Notes under the pieces: model-generated
Seen by the model: only the letters and a program-made list of their open reading frames with translations
The model's database searches: none
What the model was told of the DNA's origin: nothing
Program-made: the position numbers and the translations under genes
Source: Gaiellasilicea sp963705515
GTDB lineage: Bacteria > Actinomycetota > Thermoleophilia > Gaiellales > Gaiellaceae
Assembly: GCA_963705515.1 (NCBI GenBank)
Contig: CAVPJV010000007.1
Span: forward strand, 1-64,000
Direction: 5' to 3'
Length of the DNA stretch: 64,000 bases
Part shown: positions 17,256 to 26,407 of the stretch, piece after piece
Position numbering within the stretch: position 1 is the stretch's first letter
Layout: every line of letters starts with the position of its first letter

Positions 17256-18315
17256 GCGCGATCAGCTCCTCTGCGATCTGGTCCGCCGCCTCGGGACGGG
17301 CCATTGCGCGCATCGCCGCGCTCATCGACTCGCGTCGCGCGGGGTCGGCGAGCAGCTCGTCGACGAGCGCCGGCACGCGGTCGAGCTCCGGCTCGGGCAC
17401 GACAACGGCGCCGCCGCCACGCTCGAAGTGCCGCGCGTTCAGCGTCTGGTGATCGGCCGTCGCGTGCGGGTACGGCACGAGGATCGCGGGCGTGCCCGAG
17501 GCGGCAAGCTCCCAGACCGTGCCGCCCGCGCGTGAGATCGCGAGATCGGGTGCGGCGAGGGCCGCTCCGAACTCGTCCGTCGAGGAGACGAGCACGTAGT
17601 CGCTCCGGTGGACTCGCTCGCGCAGGTGCTCGTAGTCGCGCTCTCCCGAGATGTGCAACACCGCCGGCCCTCTGTCGCCGTAGGTGTCGACCGCGAAATC
17701 GTTGAGGCTGCGGGCGCCGGCAAGCGCACCGAAGAACGCGATCACCGGAGCCTCCGCCGGCAGGCCGAAGCGATCGCGCCCGTCCGCCTTGGAGACTCCG
17801 CGATGGTCGGCCGGCACCGGTCTGCCCGTGACGCGGTACTTGGAGCCGTCCCGCCCCGGAATCCCGTAGGCGAGGAAGACGCGGCGGGCGAAGGGCGCCG
17901 CCAGCCTGTTCGCGAGCCCGAGGTGGGCGTCGGCCTCGGTGAGTGCGGCTGGGAGCTTCTGCCGCCACGCCGCGAAGACCATCGGCCCGGCGACGTAGCC
18001 GCCGCCGCCGAGGACGACGTGCGGCCGCCGCCGCTTCAGAATCGCCGCGCATGCGCGTGGCGCGCGGCCGGCGCGCATCAGCGACCGGAGGAGCGCCGCC
18101 GACGGCCGGCGCGGCAGGCCCGAGATCTCGAAGGTGTCGAGCTCGTAGCCCGCCTCGGGGACGAGCCTAGCCTCGACGCGATCCGGCGACCCGGCGAACG
18201 TCACGCTGACGCCGCGTTCTCTCAGCGCTGCTGCGACTGCGAGCGACGGCAGGACGTGCCCGGCTGTTCCGCCGGCCGCGATCAGGGCTCGCAACTCGCT
18301 GGGGTGCTCGGTCAT
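17236..18315 (-). CDS. murG: UDP-GlcNAc--lipid I GlcNAc transferase MurG
   Basis: MurG converts lipid I to lipid II on the inner face of the membrane. LIAAGGTAGHVLPSLAVA is the N-terminal lipid-binding G-loop, VVLGGGGYVAGPM the second, and ISRAGGTVWELAASGTPAILVPYP the UDP-GlcNAc site. The length of 359 residues is typical, and the start at 18315 fits the family since the first G-loop begins at residue 13. The upstream ftsW frame runs 149 bases into this gene, which is unusual for the cluster. Confidence 0.96.
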   Translation of the reverse strand: MTEHPSELRALIAAGGTAGHVLPSLAVAAALRERGVSVTFAGSPDRVEARLVPEAGYELDTFEISGLPRRPSAALLRSLMRAGRAPRACAAILKRRRPHVVLGGGGYVAGPMVFAAWRQKLPAALTEADAHLGLANRLAAPFARRVFLAYGIPGRDGSKYRVTGRPVPADHRGVSKADGRDRFGLPAEAPVIAFFGALAGARSLNDFAVDTYGDRGPAVLHISGERDYEHLRERVHRSDYVLVSSTDEFGAALAAPDLAISRAGGTVWELAASGTPAILVPYPHATADHQTLNARHFERGGGAVVVPEPELDRVPALVDELLADPARRESMSAAMRAMARPEAADQIAEELIALAAADR

Positions 18316-19396
18316 CCGAGGCGATGTTAAGGAGGATGCCCACGGACGCGAGCAGTACGACGAGGCTCGACCCGCCGTAGGAGACGAACGGGAGCGGGAT
18401 CCCGGTCAGCGGAGCGACGCCGAGCACGGCCGCGAGGTTGACGGCCGCCTGGCCGCAGACGAGCGACGTGATCCCGGCGGCGAGCAGCTTCCCGAACGGA
18501 TCGCGGCAGCGCAGCGCGACCGTGAAGCCGGCGAACGCGAACGCGGCGAAGGCGGCGATCACGGCCGCCGTCCCGATCAGGCCGAGCTCCTCACCGATCA
18601 CGGCGAGGATCATGTCCGTCTGCTGCTCGGGGAGGTAGTTGATCTTCTGGACCCCCTCGCCGAGGCCCTTGCCGGTGACACCGCCGGAGCCGATCCCGAT
18701 CAGAGCCTGGACGGTCTGGAAGCCGGTGTCCTCGGGGTCCGACCACGGATCGAGGAAGCTGAAGAGACGCGCGCGGCGGTACGGCTCGATCCAGATGGCG
18801 GCAAGCCCGCCGAGGGTGGCGATCGTGGCGGCGGCGCCGAGCGTCCGGCCGGGAACGCCGGCGACGACGAGCATCCCGCCGATCATCAGCATGAGCGCGA
18901 TCGTCGTGCCGAGGTCAGGCTCGACGACGATCAGCGCTGCGAAGAGACAGGTGACCATGCCGACGGGCTTCCAGAGCTCGCCGAGCGTCCGCGGCGCTCC
19001 CTTGCGTGAGAAGTACGCGGCGGCCCAGACGAGCAGTGCCAGCTTCGCGAGCTCCGACGGCTGGAACGTGAGCGGGCCGGCAGTGAGCCAGCGTCTCGCC
19101 CCGTTGATCTCCGGCGCGACGAGGAGCACCGCCACGCAGAGCCCGAGCGCGGTCAGCAAGAGCGGCGGCGCGATGTGCCGCAGCCGCCGGTGGTCGAACC
19201 GCGACGCGGCGACGAGCAGCGCCACGCCGATCAGCGCGTAGACGCCCTGCCGCTCGAGGAACGTGATCGGGTCGCCCTTCCCGAGCGCGGCGGCAGCAGA
19301 AGTGGCGCTGAAGACCATCACGAGCCCGAACGCGACCAGGGCGAGCGTCAGGAGGACGAGCAGGCGCTGCTCGAGCTGGCCACGAGGAGCCTTCAC
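18167..19396 (-). CDS. ftsW: Lipid II glycosyltransferase FtsW (SEDS family)
   Basis: FtsW is the division-specific SEDS glycan polymerase, an integral membrane protein. About ten hydrophobic helices run from LLVLLTLALVAFGLVMVFSA to PFVSYGGSSLVVLLASVGILL, with FQPSELAKLALLVW and EELGLIGTAAVI typical. The GTG at 19396 overlaps the murD stop (GTGA). After GILLNIAS the last 49 residues are Arg-rich and are simply murG read out of frame. The family normally ends near NIAS, so the natural stop may have been lost through an indel or substitution. The length as read is 409 residues. Confidence 0.93.
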   Translation of the reverse strand: MKAPRGQLEQRLLVLLTLALVAFGLVMVFSATSAAAALGKGDPITFLERQGVYALIGVALLVAASRFDHRRLRHIAPPLLLTALGLCVAVLLVAPEINGARRWLTAGPLTFQPSELAKLALLVWAAAYFSRKGAPRTLGELWKPVGMVTCLFAALIVVEPDLGTTIALMLMIGGMLVVAGVPGRTLGAAATIATLGGLAAIWIEPYRRARLFSFLDPWSDPEDTGFQTVQALIGIGSGGVTGKGLGEGVQKINYLPEQQTDMILAVIGEELGLIGTAAVIAAFAAFAFAGFTVALRCRDPFGKLLAAGITSLVCGQAAVNLAAVLGVAPLTGIPLPFVSYGGSSLVVLLASVGILLNIASDDRAPQRVASPDRGRRNSRARPAVARSRSSAERTRRQRDVRRVAGSRRG

Positions 19397-20580
19397 CCTT
19401 CGAGGTTCTGTACCAGCCTCCTGAATTCCTCTCCGCGCTGCTCGTAGTCCCTGAACTGGTCGTAGCTCGCGCACGCCGGCGAGAGCAGGATGACCTCGCC
19501 GGGCGAGGCCACACTCGCCGCCTCGGCGAGGGCGCGCTCGAGCGTGACCGAGATCAGGAAGGGGACGCTCTCGTAGGCGAGATCGACCGAGAGCGGCTCC
19601 GCCGCCTCGCCGATCAGGTACGCCGTGACGACGTTCGCGGCGGCGATCGCCTGGGCGAGCTCCTCCCAACTCTCCCCCTTTGCGCGGCCGCCGAGGATCA
19701 GGTGAATCGGCGCGTCGTACGCCGTCAGCGCCCGGCGGGCGGCGGCCGTGTTCGTCGCCTTCGAGTCGTTCACGTAGCGGACGCCCTCGAGCTCGGCGAC
19801 GAGCTCGAGCCGGTGCTCGACGCCGGGGAACGTGCGCAGCGCCTCCGCAATCGCCGCGTCGTCGATACCGGCCGCCCGGGCGGCCGCCGTCGCGGCCGCG
19901 GCGTTCTCGCGGTTGTGCGCGCCGGGAATCAGCGGCTCGGCCGGGAGCGGGTCGTCGGCCGCGAACTCGACGCGGCGCCCGCCGCCGGGCACGTCGCCGA
20001 AGCCGCGCGGCACGACGGCGACGTCGTCGCCGCTCTGGTTCTCGAAGATCCGCAGCTTGGCGGCCCGGTATGCCTCGAAGTCGCCGTGCCGATCGAGATG
20101 GTCGGGCTCGAGGTTGAGCAGCACTCCGATCCGAGGACGGAAACGGTCGACGTCCTCGAGCTGGAAGCTCGAGAGCTCGCAGACGATCCAGTCGTCCGCG
20201 GGGACGTCGCCGACGAGCTCACTGAGCGCAGTGCCGACGTTCCCGGCGGTTGGGGCGCCGAGCATCGCACCGAGCAGCTCGGTCGTCGTCGTCTTGCCGT
20301 TCGTGCCGGTGACGCCGACGATCGGGTTCGGGAGCAGCCGCGACGCCAGCTCGATCTCGCTCCAGACGGGGATCCCGCGCTCGCGCGCCGCCACGACGAG
20401 CGCCGTCTCGCCCGGAACGCCCGGGCTCTTCACCAGCACCTCGACGCCGTCGAGCAGGGAGAGATCCTCGTCGTTGCCGAGCGTCCGGTCGGCCGCCACG
20501 ACCTCGGTCCCACCCGCCTCGAGCGCCGCCTGCGCGGCCCGGCCGGAGCGCGCCAGCCCGAGGACGAGGGCCCGCTTCAC
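19393..20580 (-). CDS. murD: UDP-N-acetylmuramoylalanine--D-glutamate ligase
   Basis: MurD adds D-glutamate to UDP-MurNAc-L-Ala. It begins VKRALVLGLARSGRAAQAAL from a GTG that overlaps the mraY stop, followed by VKSPGVPGE, the P-loop VGVTGTNGKTTTTELLGAML, and GAHNRENAAAATAAARAAG. GVRYVNDSKATNTAAARRAL is the C-terminal substrate-binding motif. The length is 395 residues. The frame is open far upstream into mraY and murF, but that extension is Arg-rich non-coding sequence. Confidence 0.96.
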   Translation of the reverse strand: MKRALVLGLARSGRAAQAALEAGGTEVVAADRTLGNDEDLSLLDGVEVLVKSPGVPGETALVVAARERGIPVWSEIELASRLLPNPIVGVTGTNGKTTTTELLGAMLGAPTAGNVGTALSELVGDVPADDWIVCELSSFQLEDVDRFRPRIGVLLNLEPDHLDRHGDFEAYRAAKLRIFENQSGDDVAVVPRGFGDVPGGGRRVEFAADDPLPAEPLIPGAHNRENAAAATAAARAAGIDDAAIAEALRTFPGVEHRLELVAELEGVRYVNDSKATNTAAARRALTAYDAPIHLILGGRAKGESWEELAQAIAAANVVTAYLIGEAAEPLSVDLAYESVPFLISVTLERALAEAASVASPGEVILLSPACASYDQFRDYEQRGEEFRRLVQNLEG

Positions 20581-21590
20581 AGCCGGAACTGGAGGTAGTA
20601 GCGGTAGTAGAGGACGAAGCCGCAAGCCGAGAGGATCGCCGCGACGATCCAGAAGCGCACCATGATCTTGGTCTCCGACCACGCCTTCATCTCGAAATGG
20701 TGATGGATCGGCGCGATCAGGAAGACACGGCGGCCCCAGTACTTGAAGCTGACCGTCTGGATGATCACGGAGAGCGCCTCGACGACGTAGATACCGGCGA
20801 TCAGGAGCAGCAGCGCCTCCGTGCCGGTGACGATCGCGAAGCCGGCGAGGGCGCCGCCGAAGGCCATCGAGCCGGTGTCTCCCATGAAGAGCTCGGCGGG
20901 GAAGGCGTTGTACCAGAGGAACCCGATCGCACCCCCGATGAGCGCCGCAGCCAGGATCGCGAGGTCGAGCAGGAAGTCGGAGCGCTCGGTCGGCACGCCG
21001 GAGCGGATGTAGCCGATCACGTTGATCGAGAGGAAGGTGAGCAGCGCGATGATCCCGACCCCGGCCGCGAGCCCGTCGAGGCCGTCGGTCAGGTTGGCGC
21101 CGTTCGCCGCGCCGGCGATGACGAGGAAGAGGAAGGGGTAGTAGGCGTACGAGAGCGGGATGTCGACGTTCGCGATTGGGATGTAGATCGAGGTGTCGAG
21201 CTGGCTCTGCGCATGGACGGCGAAGCCGACCACGACCGTGATCGCGGCGAGCAGGATCAGCTTCCACCGGCCCTGGAGCCCGAGTGAGCGCCGGTGCCGC
21301 ACCTTGATGAAGTCGTCGAGAAAGCCGACCGCGGCGCACGAGACCGTCAGGAAGAGAACGGTCAGCGCAGGCAGCGTGAACTTCGACAGCGCAAGAAACG
21401 GGATCACCGCGCAGAGCAGGATCAGCAGCCCGCCCATGACGGGCGTTCCCTGCTTGACGACGTGGCCTGCCGGCCCGTCCTCGCGGATCGGCTGGCCCAG
21501 CTCGTTCCGGCGCAGGAACTCGATGAACTTCGGCCCGATCACGACGGAGACGACCATGGCGATCAGGCCGGCGATGAAGACTCGGACCAT
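20577..21590 (-). CDS. mraY: Phospho-N-acetylmuramoyl-pentapeptide-transferase
   Basis: MraY makes lipid I by transferring phospho-MurNAc-pentapeptide to undecaprenyl phosphate. It is a polytopic membrane protein with about ten helices. Conserved motifs are GTPVMGGLLILL, FLDDFIKVRHRRSLGL (Asp pair), ANLTDGLDGLAAGVG and HHHFEMKAWSETKI. The length of 337 residues is typical. Its ATG shares one base with the murF stop (TAATG), showing tight coupling. Confidence 0.98.
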   Translation of the reverse strand: MVRVFIAGLIAMVVSVVIGPKFIEFLRRNELGQPIREDGPAGHVVKQGTPVMGGLLILLCAVIPFLALSKFTLPALTVLFLTVSCAAVGFLDDFIKVRHRRSLGLQGRWKLILLAAITVVVGFAVHAQSQLDTSIYIPIANVDIPLSYAYYPFLFLVIAGAANGANLTDGLDGLAAGVGIIALLTFLSINVIGYIRSGVPTERSDFLLDLAILAAALIGGAIGFLWYNAFPAELFMGDTGSMAFGGALAGFAIVTGTEALLLLIAGIYVVEALSVIIQTVSFKYWGRRVFLIAPIHHHFEMKAWSETKIMVRFWIVAAILSACGFVLYYRYYLQFRL

Positions 21591-22828
21591 TACGGCGTGT
21601 CGTTCGCCAGGGTCGGGGCGATGCCTTCGAGGGCAACGGAACGCGACGCCTTGACGAGCACGGCGTCGCCCGGCTGGACGAGCCGCCGCGCCGTCGCGAG
21701 CGCCGAGGCCGCATCCGGCTCCCAGGCGTCGGCGCGGTATGCGAGCGCGAGGTCGCCGACCGCCAGCAGCTCGATCCCGAGCTCGCCGGCGAGCTCCGCG
21801 ATCTCCCGGTGATGCCGCTCGGCGTGGTCGCCGAGCTCCGCCATGCCGCCGAGGATGGCGAGGCGACGGCGCCCCGCTCCCCGCTCGGCGAGATGCCTAA
21901 GCGCGGCATCCATCGAGGTCGGGTTCGCGTTGTACGCGTCGTTGACGACGAAGCCGCCGCCGGGAAGCGGCAGCTCCTCGCCGCGCCACTTCGAAAGCTG
22001 CACACGCGCCGCACCCTCCTCGAGCCGGTCGAGCGGCAGGTCCATCGCCTCGTAGGCCGTCAGCGCGGTGAGCGCGTTCTGCGCCTGGTGGCGCGAGGTG
22101 AGCGGGAACCGGATCCGGCGCTCACCGAAGGCGACGTGGGCGCCGTCCTCGCGCAGCTCGACGTCGACCGGCGGCACGCGCAGGATCTCGATGTCGCTCC
22201 GCAGGTGCGGCTCCAGCTCGGCCGACACCGGCACGACGGCGATCCCGTCCGGCGGCAGGCCGGAGACGAGCTCCGCCTTCGAGCGCGCGACGCCGTCCAC
22301 CGAGCCGACGAGCTCGAGGTGGACGGGACCGACGGCGCTGATCACGCCGACGTGCGGCCGCACGATCTCGCACAGATCGGCGATCTGCCCGATGCCGCGC
22401 ATCCCCATCTCAACGATGCAGATCTCGGTCTCCGGCTCCAGCCGGCCGAGCGTCAGCGGCACGCCGAGCTCGGCGTTGAAGCTCCCCTCCGTCCACACAG
22501 TCGGCACCACCGCCGAGCAGAGTGCCGCCAGGATGTCCTTCGTCGACGTCTTTCCCGTCGAGCCGGTGACACCGACGAAACGGGCGCGGCTGCGGGCGCG
22601 CAGCATCTGCCCGATCACCGCCATCGCGTCGAACTCGTGGCTCGGCACGAGCGTGACGGCGCCGCGATCGCGCGCAGCGTCAACGAACTCGCGGCCGCCG
22701 CCGATCGCCACGAAGAGGTCGCCGCCGCCGATGCGGCGCGAATCGATCTGGAGGCCGGTGATCTCGCCGGAGCCGTGCAGCTCTCCGAGCCCCAGCGCCT
22801 CGAGCTCCTCGAATGCGATCGGGATCAC
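21590..22828 (-). CDS. murF: UDP-N-acetylmuramoyl-tripeptide--D-Ala-D-Ala ligase
   Basis: MurF adds the D-Ala-D-Ala dipeptide to complete the pentapeptide precursor. The P-loop is VGVTGSTGKTSTKDIL, followed by FNAELGVPLTL, IVEMGMRGIGQIADLC and the C-terminal VNDAYNANPTSMDAALR. The length is 412 residues. No ddl gene lies in this cluster, so the dipeptide must be made elsewhere. Its ATG overlaps the murE stop by 4 bases. Confidence 0.97.
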   Translation of the reverse strand: MIPIAFEELEALGLGELHGSGEITGLQIDSRRIGGGDLFVAIGGGREFVDAARDRGAVTLVPSHEFDAMAVIGQMLRARSRARFVGVTGSTGKTSTKDILAALCSAVVPTVWTEGSFNAELGVPLTLGRLEPETEICIVEMGMRGIGQIADLCEIVRPHVGVISAVGPVHLELVGSVDGVARSKAELVSGLPPDGIAVVPVSAELEPHLRSDIEILRVPPVDVELREDGAHVAFGERRIRFPLTSRHQAQNALTALTAYEAMDLPLDRLEEGAARVQLSKWRGEELPLPGGGFVVNDAYNANPTSMDAALRHLAERGAGRRRLAILGGMAELGDHAERHHREIAELAGELGIELLAVGDLALAYRADAWEPDAASALATARRLVQPGDAVLVKASRSVALEGIAPTLANDTP

Positions 22829-24261
22829 GTCTGCAGCGCCTCGAGGGCGACGACGCGGTCGTCGAACGGCAGCTTCTCGCCTGCGATCTCCTGACCCTGC
22901 TCGTGCCCCTTGCCCGCGATCACGACGACGTCGCCCGGCTCGGCGAGACCGAGGGCGCGGCCGATCGCCGAGCGCCGGTCGGGATCGATCTCGACGTCGG
23001 TGCCGGCGCCCTGGAGGACGTCCTGGATGATCGCCAACGGATCCTCGGTGCGAGGGTTGTCGGAGGTGACGATGACGACGTCGGCGAGGTCCCGCGCGAC
23101 CTTCCCCATCAGCGGCCGCTTCTGGCGGTCACGGTCGCCACCGGCGCCGAAGACGAGCACGACGCGTCCGTCGGTCAGCTCCCGCGCCGTACGCAGGACG
23201 TTGTCGAGCGCATCCGGCTTGTGGGCGTAGTCGACCACGACCGTGAAGGGCTGCCCCGCATCGACCGCTTCGAACCGCCCCGGCACGCCGGCGAGGGCGG
23301 CGATGCCCGCCACGATCTCCTCCTCGTCGACGTCGAGCAGGATCGCGGCTGCGACCGCGCCGAGGACGTTCTCGACGTTGAAGCGGCCGCGCAGGCTCGA
23401 TCGGATCTCGATCCCGCCCGCCGTGAACGTGGCGCCGGACGGGCCGAGGACGAGGTCGTCGGGCCGGACCTCGGCATCGTCCGCGAAGCCGAACGTGATC
23501 AGCGGCGCACGGTTGATGTCGGCGAGCTCCTCCGCCAGCTGCAGTCCCCAGGCGTCGCCGATGTTGACCGCGGCCGGCGGCGGTGCCGCCCCGATGAACA
23601 GCTTCCGCTTGGCCGCGAAGTAGTCCTCCATCGACGGGTGGAAGTCGAGGTGATCCTGGCTCAGGTTCGTGAACACGAGCGCGTCGAAGCGAACGCGATC
23701 GAGACGATGCAACGCCGCCGCGTGCGAGGAGGCCTCGAGCGCGACGCTGCGGTTGCCGGCGTCGAGCATCTCGCGAAACGTGCGCTGGAGGTCGATCGCC
23801 TCCGGCGTCGTGCGCACGACCGGCCTGACCTCGCCACCGACCCTGCTCTCGACCGTCCCGAGGAGGCCGGGACTGCGGCCCGCCGCCTCGAGCACGGAGT
23901 AGAGCAGGAAGGCGGTCGTCGTCTTCCCACTCGTGCCGGTGACGCCGGCGACCTCGAGCTCGCGGGTCGGCTCGCCGAAGAAGACGTCCGCTGCCGTCGC
24001 CATCGCCGCCCGCGTCGACGGGACGACGAGCTGCGGCACCTCGGGCTCGACGGCGCGTTCGACAACCAGGACGGACGCGCCGTTCTCGACTGCCTGCGCC
24101 GCGAAGTCGTGCCCGTCCGCCCGCGCACCGGGAACCGCGAAGAACGCCGCGCCGGGGGTGACGGCGCGCGCGTCGTACGCAAGGTCCCGCACCTCGACGG
24201 GGTCGGGGCTGCCGAGAACCGCCTCAGGTGCGAGCGCGGCTACAAGGCGCTCGAGCTCCAT
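22825..24261 (-). CDS. murE: UDP-MurNAc-tripeptide synthetase MurE (meso-DAP type)
   Basis: MurE adds the third peptide residue. The motif TSDNPRTEDP is the signature for meso-diaminopimelate rather than lysine, so the cell wall should be DAP type. The P-loop is VAGVTGTSGKTTTAFLL; SLRGRFNVENVLGAVAAA is also typical. The length is 478 residues. A 98-nt gap with hairpins separates it from ftsI, the only clear break before ftsQ in an otherwise overlapping cluster. A TAGCGT box ends 8 nt before its ATG, so it may have its own start. Confidence 0.97.
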   Translation of the reverse strand: MELERLVAALAPEAVLGSPDPVEVRDLAYDARAVTPGAAFFAVPGARADGHDFAAQAVENGASVLVVERAVEPEVPQLVVPSTRAAMATAADVFFGEPTRELEVAGVTGTSGKTTTAFLLYSVLEAAGRSPGLLGTVESRVGGEVRPVVRTTPEAIDLQRTFREMLDAGNRSVALEASSHAAALHRLDRVRFDALVFTNLSQDHLDFHPSMEDYFAAKRKLFIGAAPPPAAVNIGDAWGLQLAEELADINRAPLITFGFADDAEVRPDDLVLGPSGATFTAGGIEIRSSLRGRFNVENVLGAVAAAILLDVDEEEIVAGIAALAGVPGRFEAVDAGQPFTVVVDYAHKPDALDNVLRTARELTDGRVVLVFGAGGDRDRQKRPLMGKVARDLADVVIVTSDNPRTEDPLAIIQDVLQGAGTDVEIDPDRRSAIGRALGLAEPGDVVVIAGKGHEQGQEIAGEKLPFDDRVVALEALQT

Positions 24262-24269
24262 GGCGGGGA

Positions 24270-24275
24270 ACGCTA
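24270..24275 (-). promoter_or_regulatory. -10-like box of murE
   Basis: On the minus strand TAGCGT ends 8 nt before the murE ATG, as at other leaderless starts here. It suggests an internal promoter in the dcw cluster. Confidence 0.4.
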
Positions 24276-24288
24276 CCTAGCCGCGCAG

Positions 24289-24318
24289 GATCGGAATCCG
24301 CGGGAGCGGATCCCGATC
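24289..24318 (-). promoter_or_regulatory. 13-bp stem hairpin between ftsI and murE
   Basis: Arms GATCGGAATCCGC and GCGGATCCCGATC (plus strand) pair with one mismatch around a GGGA loop. A smaller dyad, GATCCCT-GA-AGGGTC, lies just upstream on the transcript (about 24326-24340). No T-run follows, so it is not a standard terminator; it could be a processing or attenuation element. Confidence 0.5.
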
Positions 24319-24359
24319 GCGCCAAGATCCCTGAAGGGTCGCTTCGCTCCCAGAGTCGT

Positions 24360-26033
24360 CTAGGGGTTGGGCGTCGCATCGGGCGCGATCTCGAGCTCGA
24401 CGAGGCTGGAGCGCGCGATGTCCGAGAACGCTGGCGCGGCGACGACGCCGCCCCAGATCGCGCCCACGGGCTCGTCGATCGAGACGAGTACGACCAGCCG
24501 CGGGTCCTTCGCGGGCACGACGCCGACGAACGAGGCCACGTAGCGCGAGGTCGAGTAACCCCCCGGGACGGGCTTCGCGGCGGTCCCGGTCTTGCCGGCG
24601 ACGGTGTAGCCGGGCACAGCGGCCAGGGCACCGGTGCCGCCCTCCGCCGAGACGACGTCGCGCAGCATCGCCATCATCTGCGCCGACACCGTCTTCGAGA
24701 GGACGCGCCGCGCCGGGGAGCGCGTGTGCGGCTGGTTGCCGACGCGCTTGACGAGGTACGGCGTCCGGTAGACGCCCTCGTTGGCGATCGCGCCGTAGGC
24801 CGCGGCCATCTGGATCGGGGTGACGCCGATACCCTGGCCGATCGGGACGTTGCCGATCGTCGAGCCGGACCAGTAGCTGGGCAGCAGCCCCTGCGTCTCG
24901 CCCGGAGCGTCGACGCCTGTGACCTTGCCGAAGCCGAAGCGGCCGATCCAGTTCTCGACGCGCGTACGGCCGAGCATCTCCGCGAGCGTGATCGTGCCGA
25001 CGTTCGATGATTGGGAGAGGATCTGCGCGACCGTCATCCGCTGGGTCGGGCGCGGCTCGTGCTCGTGGATGATCCGGTCGGCGACGCGAATCGAGGACGG
25101 CAGCGTGAACGCGGTCATCGGGGTGACGATCTTCTCCGACAGCGCCGCGGCGACGGTGACGACCTTGAAGGTCGAGCCGGGCTCGTAGGCGTCGGTGACG
25201 ACGCGATTGCGCCGCTTCGAGGCGGGCGTCGAGCCGAACTTGTTCGCGTCGAAGCCGGGCGCAACCGCCATCGCGAGCACGGCGCCGGTGCGCGGGTCGA
25301 GCACGACCGCGCTGCCGCCCTTGGCTCCCCACTTCCTGACGGTGTCGCGGAGCACGCTCTCGGCAGTCGACTGGATCCGGTGGTCGATCGTCAGGAAGAC
25401 GTCCTCGCCGGCCCGCTCCGGCTTGGTGGCGATCACGTCGATCACGCGGCCGCTCGGATCGCGGACCGTCGTCTGGCTGCCGGGCTTGCCGACGAGTTCC
25501 CCGTCGAGCGACCGCTCCAGCCCCTCGAGGCCGTTGTTGTCGATCCCGGCGTAGCCGAGCACGTGCGCCGCGACGCCGCGCTGCGGGTAGTAGCGCAGCT
25601 CCTCGGAGTAGAACCCGAGGCCGGGCAGGTTCAGTTTCTCGAGCGCTGCTGCCTTCCCCGGGTCGGCTTTGCGCTTGACGTAAACGAAGTGGTTCGAGCG
25701 GTCGGCGAGGACCGGGTAGAGCTTCTCGGCGTCGACACCGAGCGCCTTGGCGGCGGCGAGCGCGACGCGGCGGGGATCCTTCACTTCGCGCGGATCGGCG
25801 TAGACGGTCGTCGCCTGCTCACCGATCGCGAGCGGCTCGCCGGTGCGGTCGAAGATCGTCCCGCGCCCCGCCGGGATCACGGTCGTCCCCTGGTGCTGGC
25901 GCTCGGCCATTCCCTCGAAACGCGAGGCCTGCACGCCCTGGATCCAGACCGCACGCGCGAGCGTCCCGGCGAAGACGAGGACGAAGAGGCCGAGCAGGAG
26001 GCGGATGCGGCGGTTGGAGAGCCGCTCGGTCAC
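24360..26033 (-). CDS. ftsI: Penicillin-binding protein FtsI (septal transpeptidase)
   Basis: FtsI/PBP3 crosslinks septal peptidoglycan together with FtsW. An N-terminal membrane helix (IRLLLGLFVLVFAGTLARA) precedes the pedestal domain and the transpeptidase domain. The catalytic motifs are all present: serine in YEPGSTFKVVTVA, SSN in LSQSSNVGTITLAEM, and KTG in YTVAGKTGTAAKP. The length is 557 residues; no PASTA repeats follow. The ATG overlaps the ftsL stop by 4 bases. Confidence 0.96.
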   Translation of the reverse strand: MTERLSNRRIRLLLGLFVLVFAGTLARAVWIQGVQASRFEGMAERQHQGTTVIPAGRGTIFDRTGEPLAIGEQATTVYADPREVKDPRRVALAAAKALGVDAEKLYPVLADRSNHFVYVKRKADPGKAAALEKLNLPGLGFYSEELRYYPQRGVAAHVLGYAGIDNNGLEGLERSLDGELVGKPGSQTTVRDPSGRVIDVIATKPERAGEDVFLTIDHRIQSTAESVLRDTVRKWGAKGGSAVVLDPRTGAVLAMAVAPGFDANKFGSTPASKRRNRVVTDAYEPGSTFKVVTVAAALSEKIVTPMTAFTLPSSIRVADRIIHEHEPRPTQRMTVAQILSQSSNVGTITLAEMLGRTRVENWIGRFGFGKVTGVDAPGETQGLLPSYWSGSTIGNVPIGQGIGVTPIQMAAAYGAIANEGVYRTPYLVKRVGNQPHTRSPARRVLSKTVSAQMMAMLRDVVSAEGGTGALAAVPGYTVAGKTGTAAKPVPGGYSTSRYVASFVGVVPAKDPRLVVLVSIDEPVGAIWGGVVAAPAFSDIARSSLVELEIAPDATPNP

Positions 26034-26407
26034 TTCGTCGGCGGCGCCAGCTGGACGTGGAAGGTCAGCTCTGGGTCGGCGCGCACGAGCCCGAGCTTCG
26101 TCCGGGCCTGCGACTCGATCCGTGCGTTTGCGGACGCGCTCGAGAGCTGCGAGCTGAGCCGCTTCGTCTCGCCCTGGAGCTGGACGCGCTCGCGGCCGAG
26201 CTCGTCGAGGCGGACGTTCAGCTGGAGCACGGCGACGTTGACGGCGACGACACCCGCGAGCAGGACAGCGAGCACGACGATCCAGACGACGCCGCCGAAC
26301 GGGCGGCTCCTCGCACTGCGCCTCGGAGCAGCTTGCGTCCGGGGACGCGTCCGCGGCCGCGGGACGGGCGGAGAGTCGACGCGGGCGGTCCCGGCCCAGC
26401 TCGCCAT
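26030..26407 (-). CDS. ftsL: Cell division protein FtsL-like
   Basis: FtsL is a small bitopic divisome protein that works with FtsQ and FtsB. From the ATG at 26407 it is 125 residues: a basic Pro/Arg-rich cytoplasmic tail, one membrane helix (GVVWIVVLAVLLAGVVAVNV), and a leucine-zipper-like coil (LNVRLDELGRERVQLQGETK). Sequence identity to known FtsL is always low, so the call rests on topology, size and position between rsmH and ftsI. The ATG overlaps the rsmH stop (TGATG). Confidence 0.85.
   Translation of the reverse strand: MASWAGTARVDSPPVPRPRTRPRTQAAPRRSARSRPFGGVVWIVVLAVLLAGVVAVNVAVLQLNVRLDELGRERVQLQGETKRLSSQLSSASANARIESQARTKLGLVRADPELTFHVQLAPPTK

Noticed and set aside
20581..22014. Long N-terminal extension of murD
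   Set aside because: It is an out-of-frame reading of mraY and murF, rich in Arg, and ends at a GTG that matches the known MurD start.
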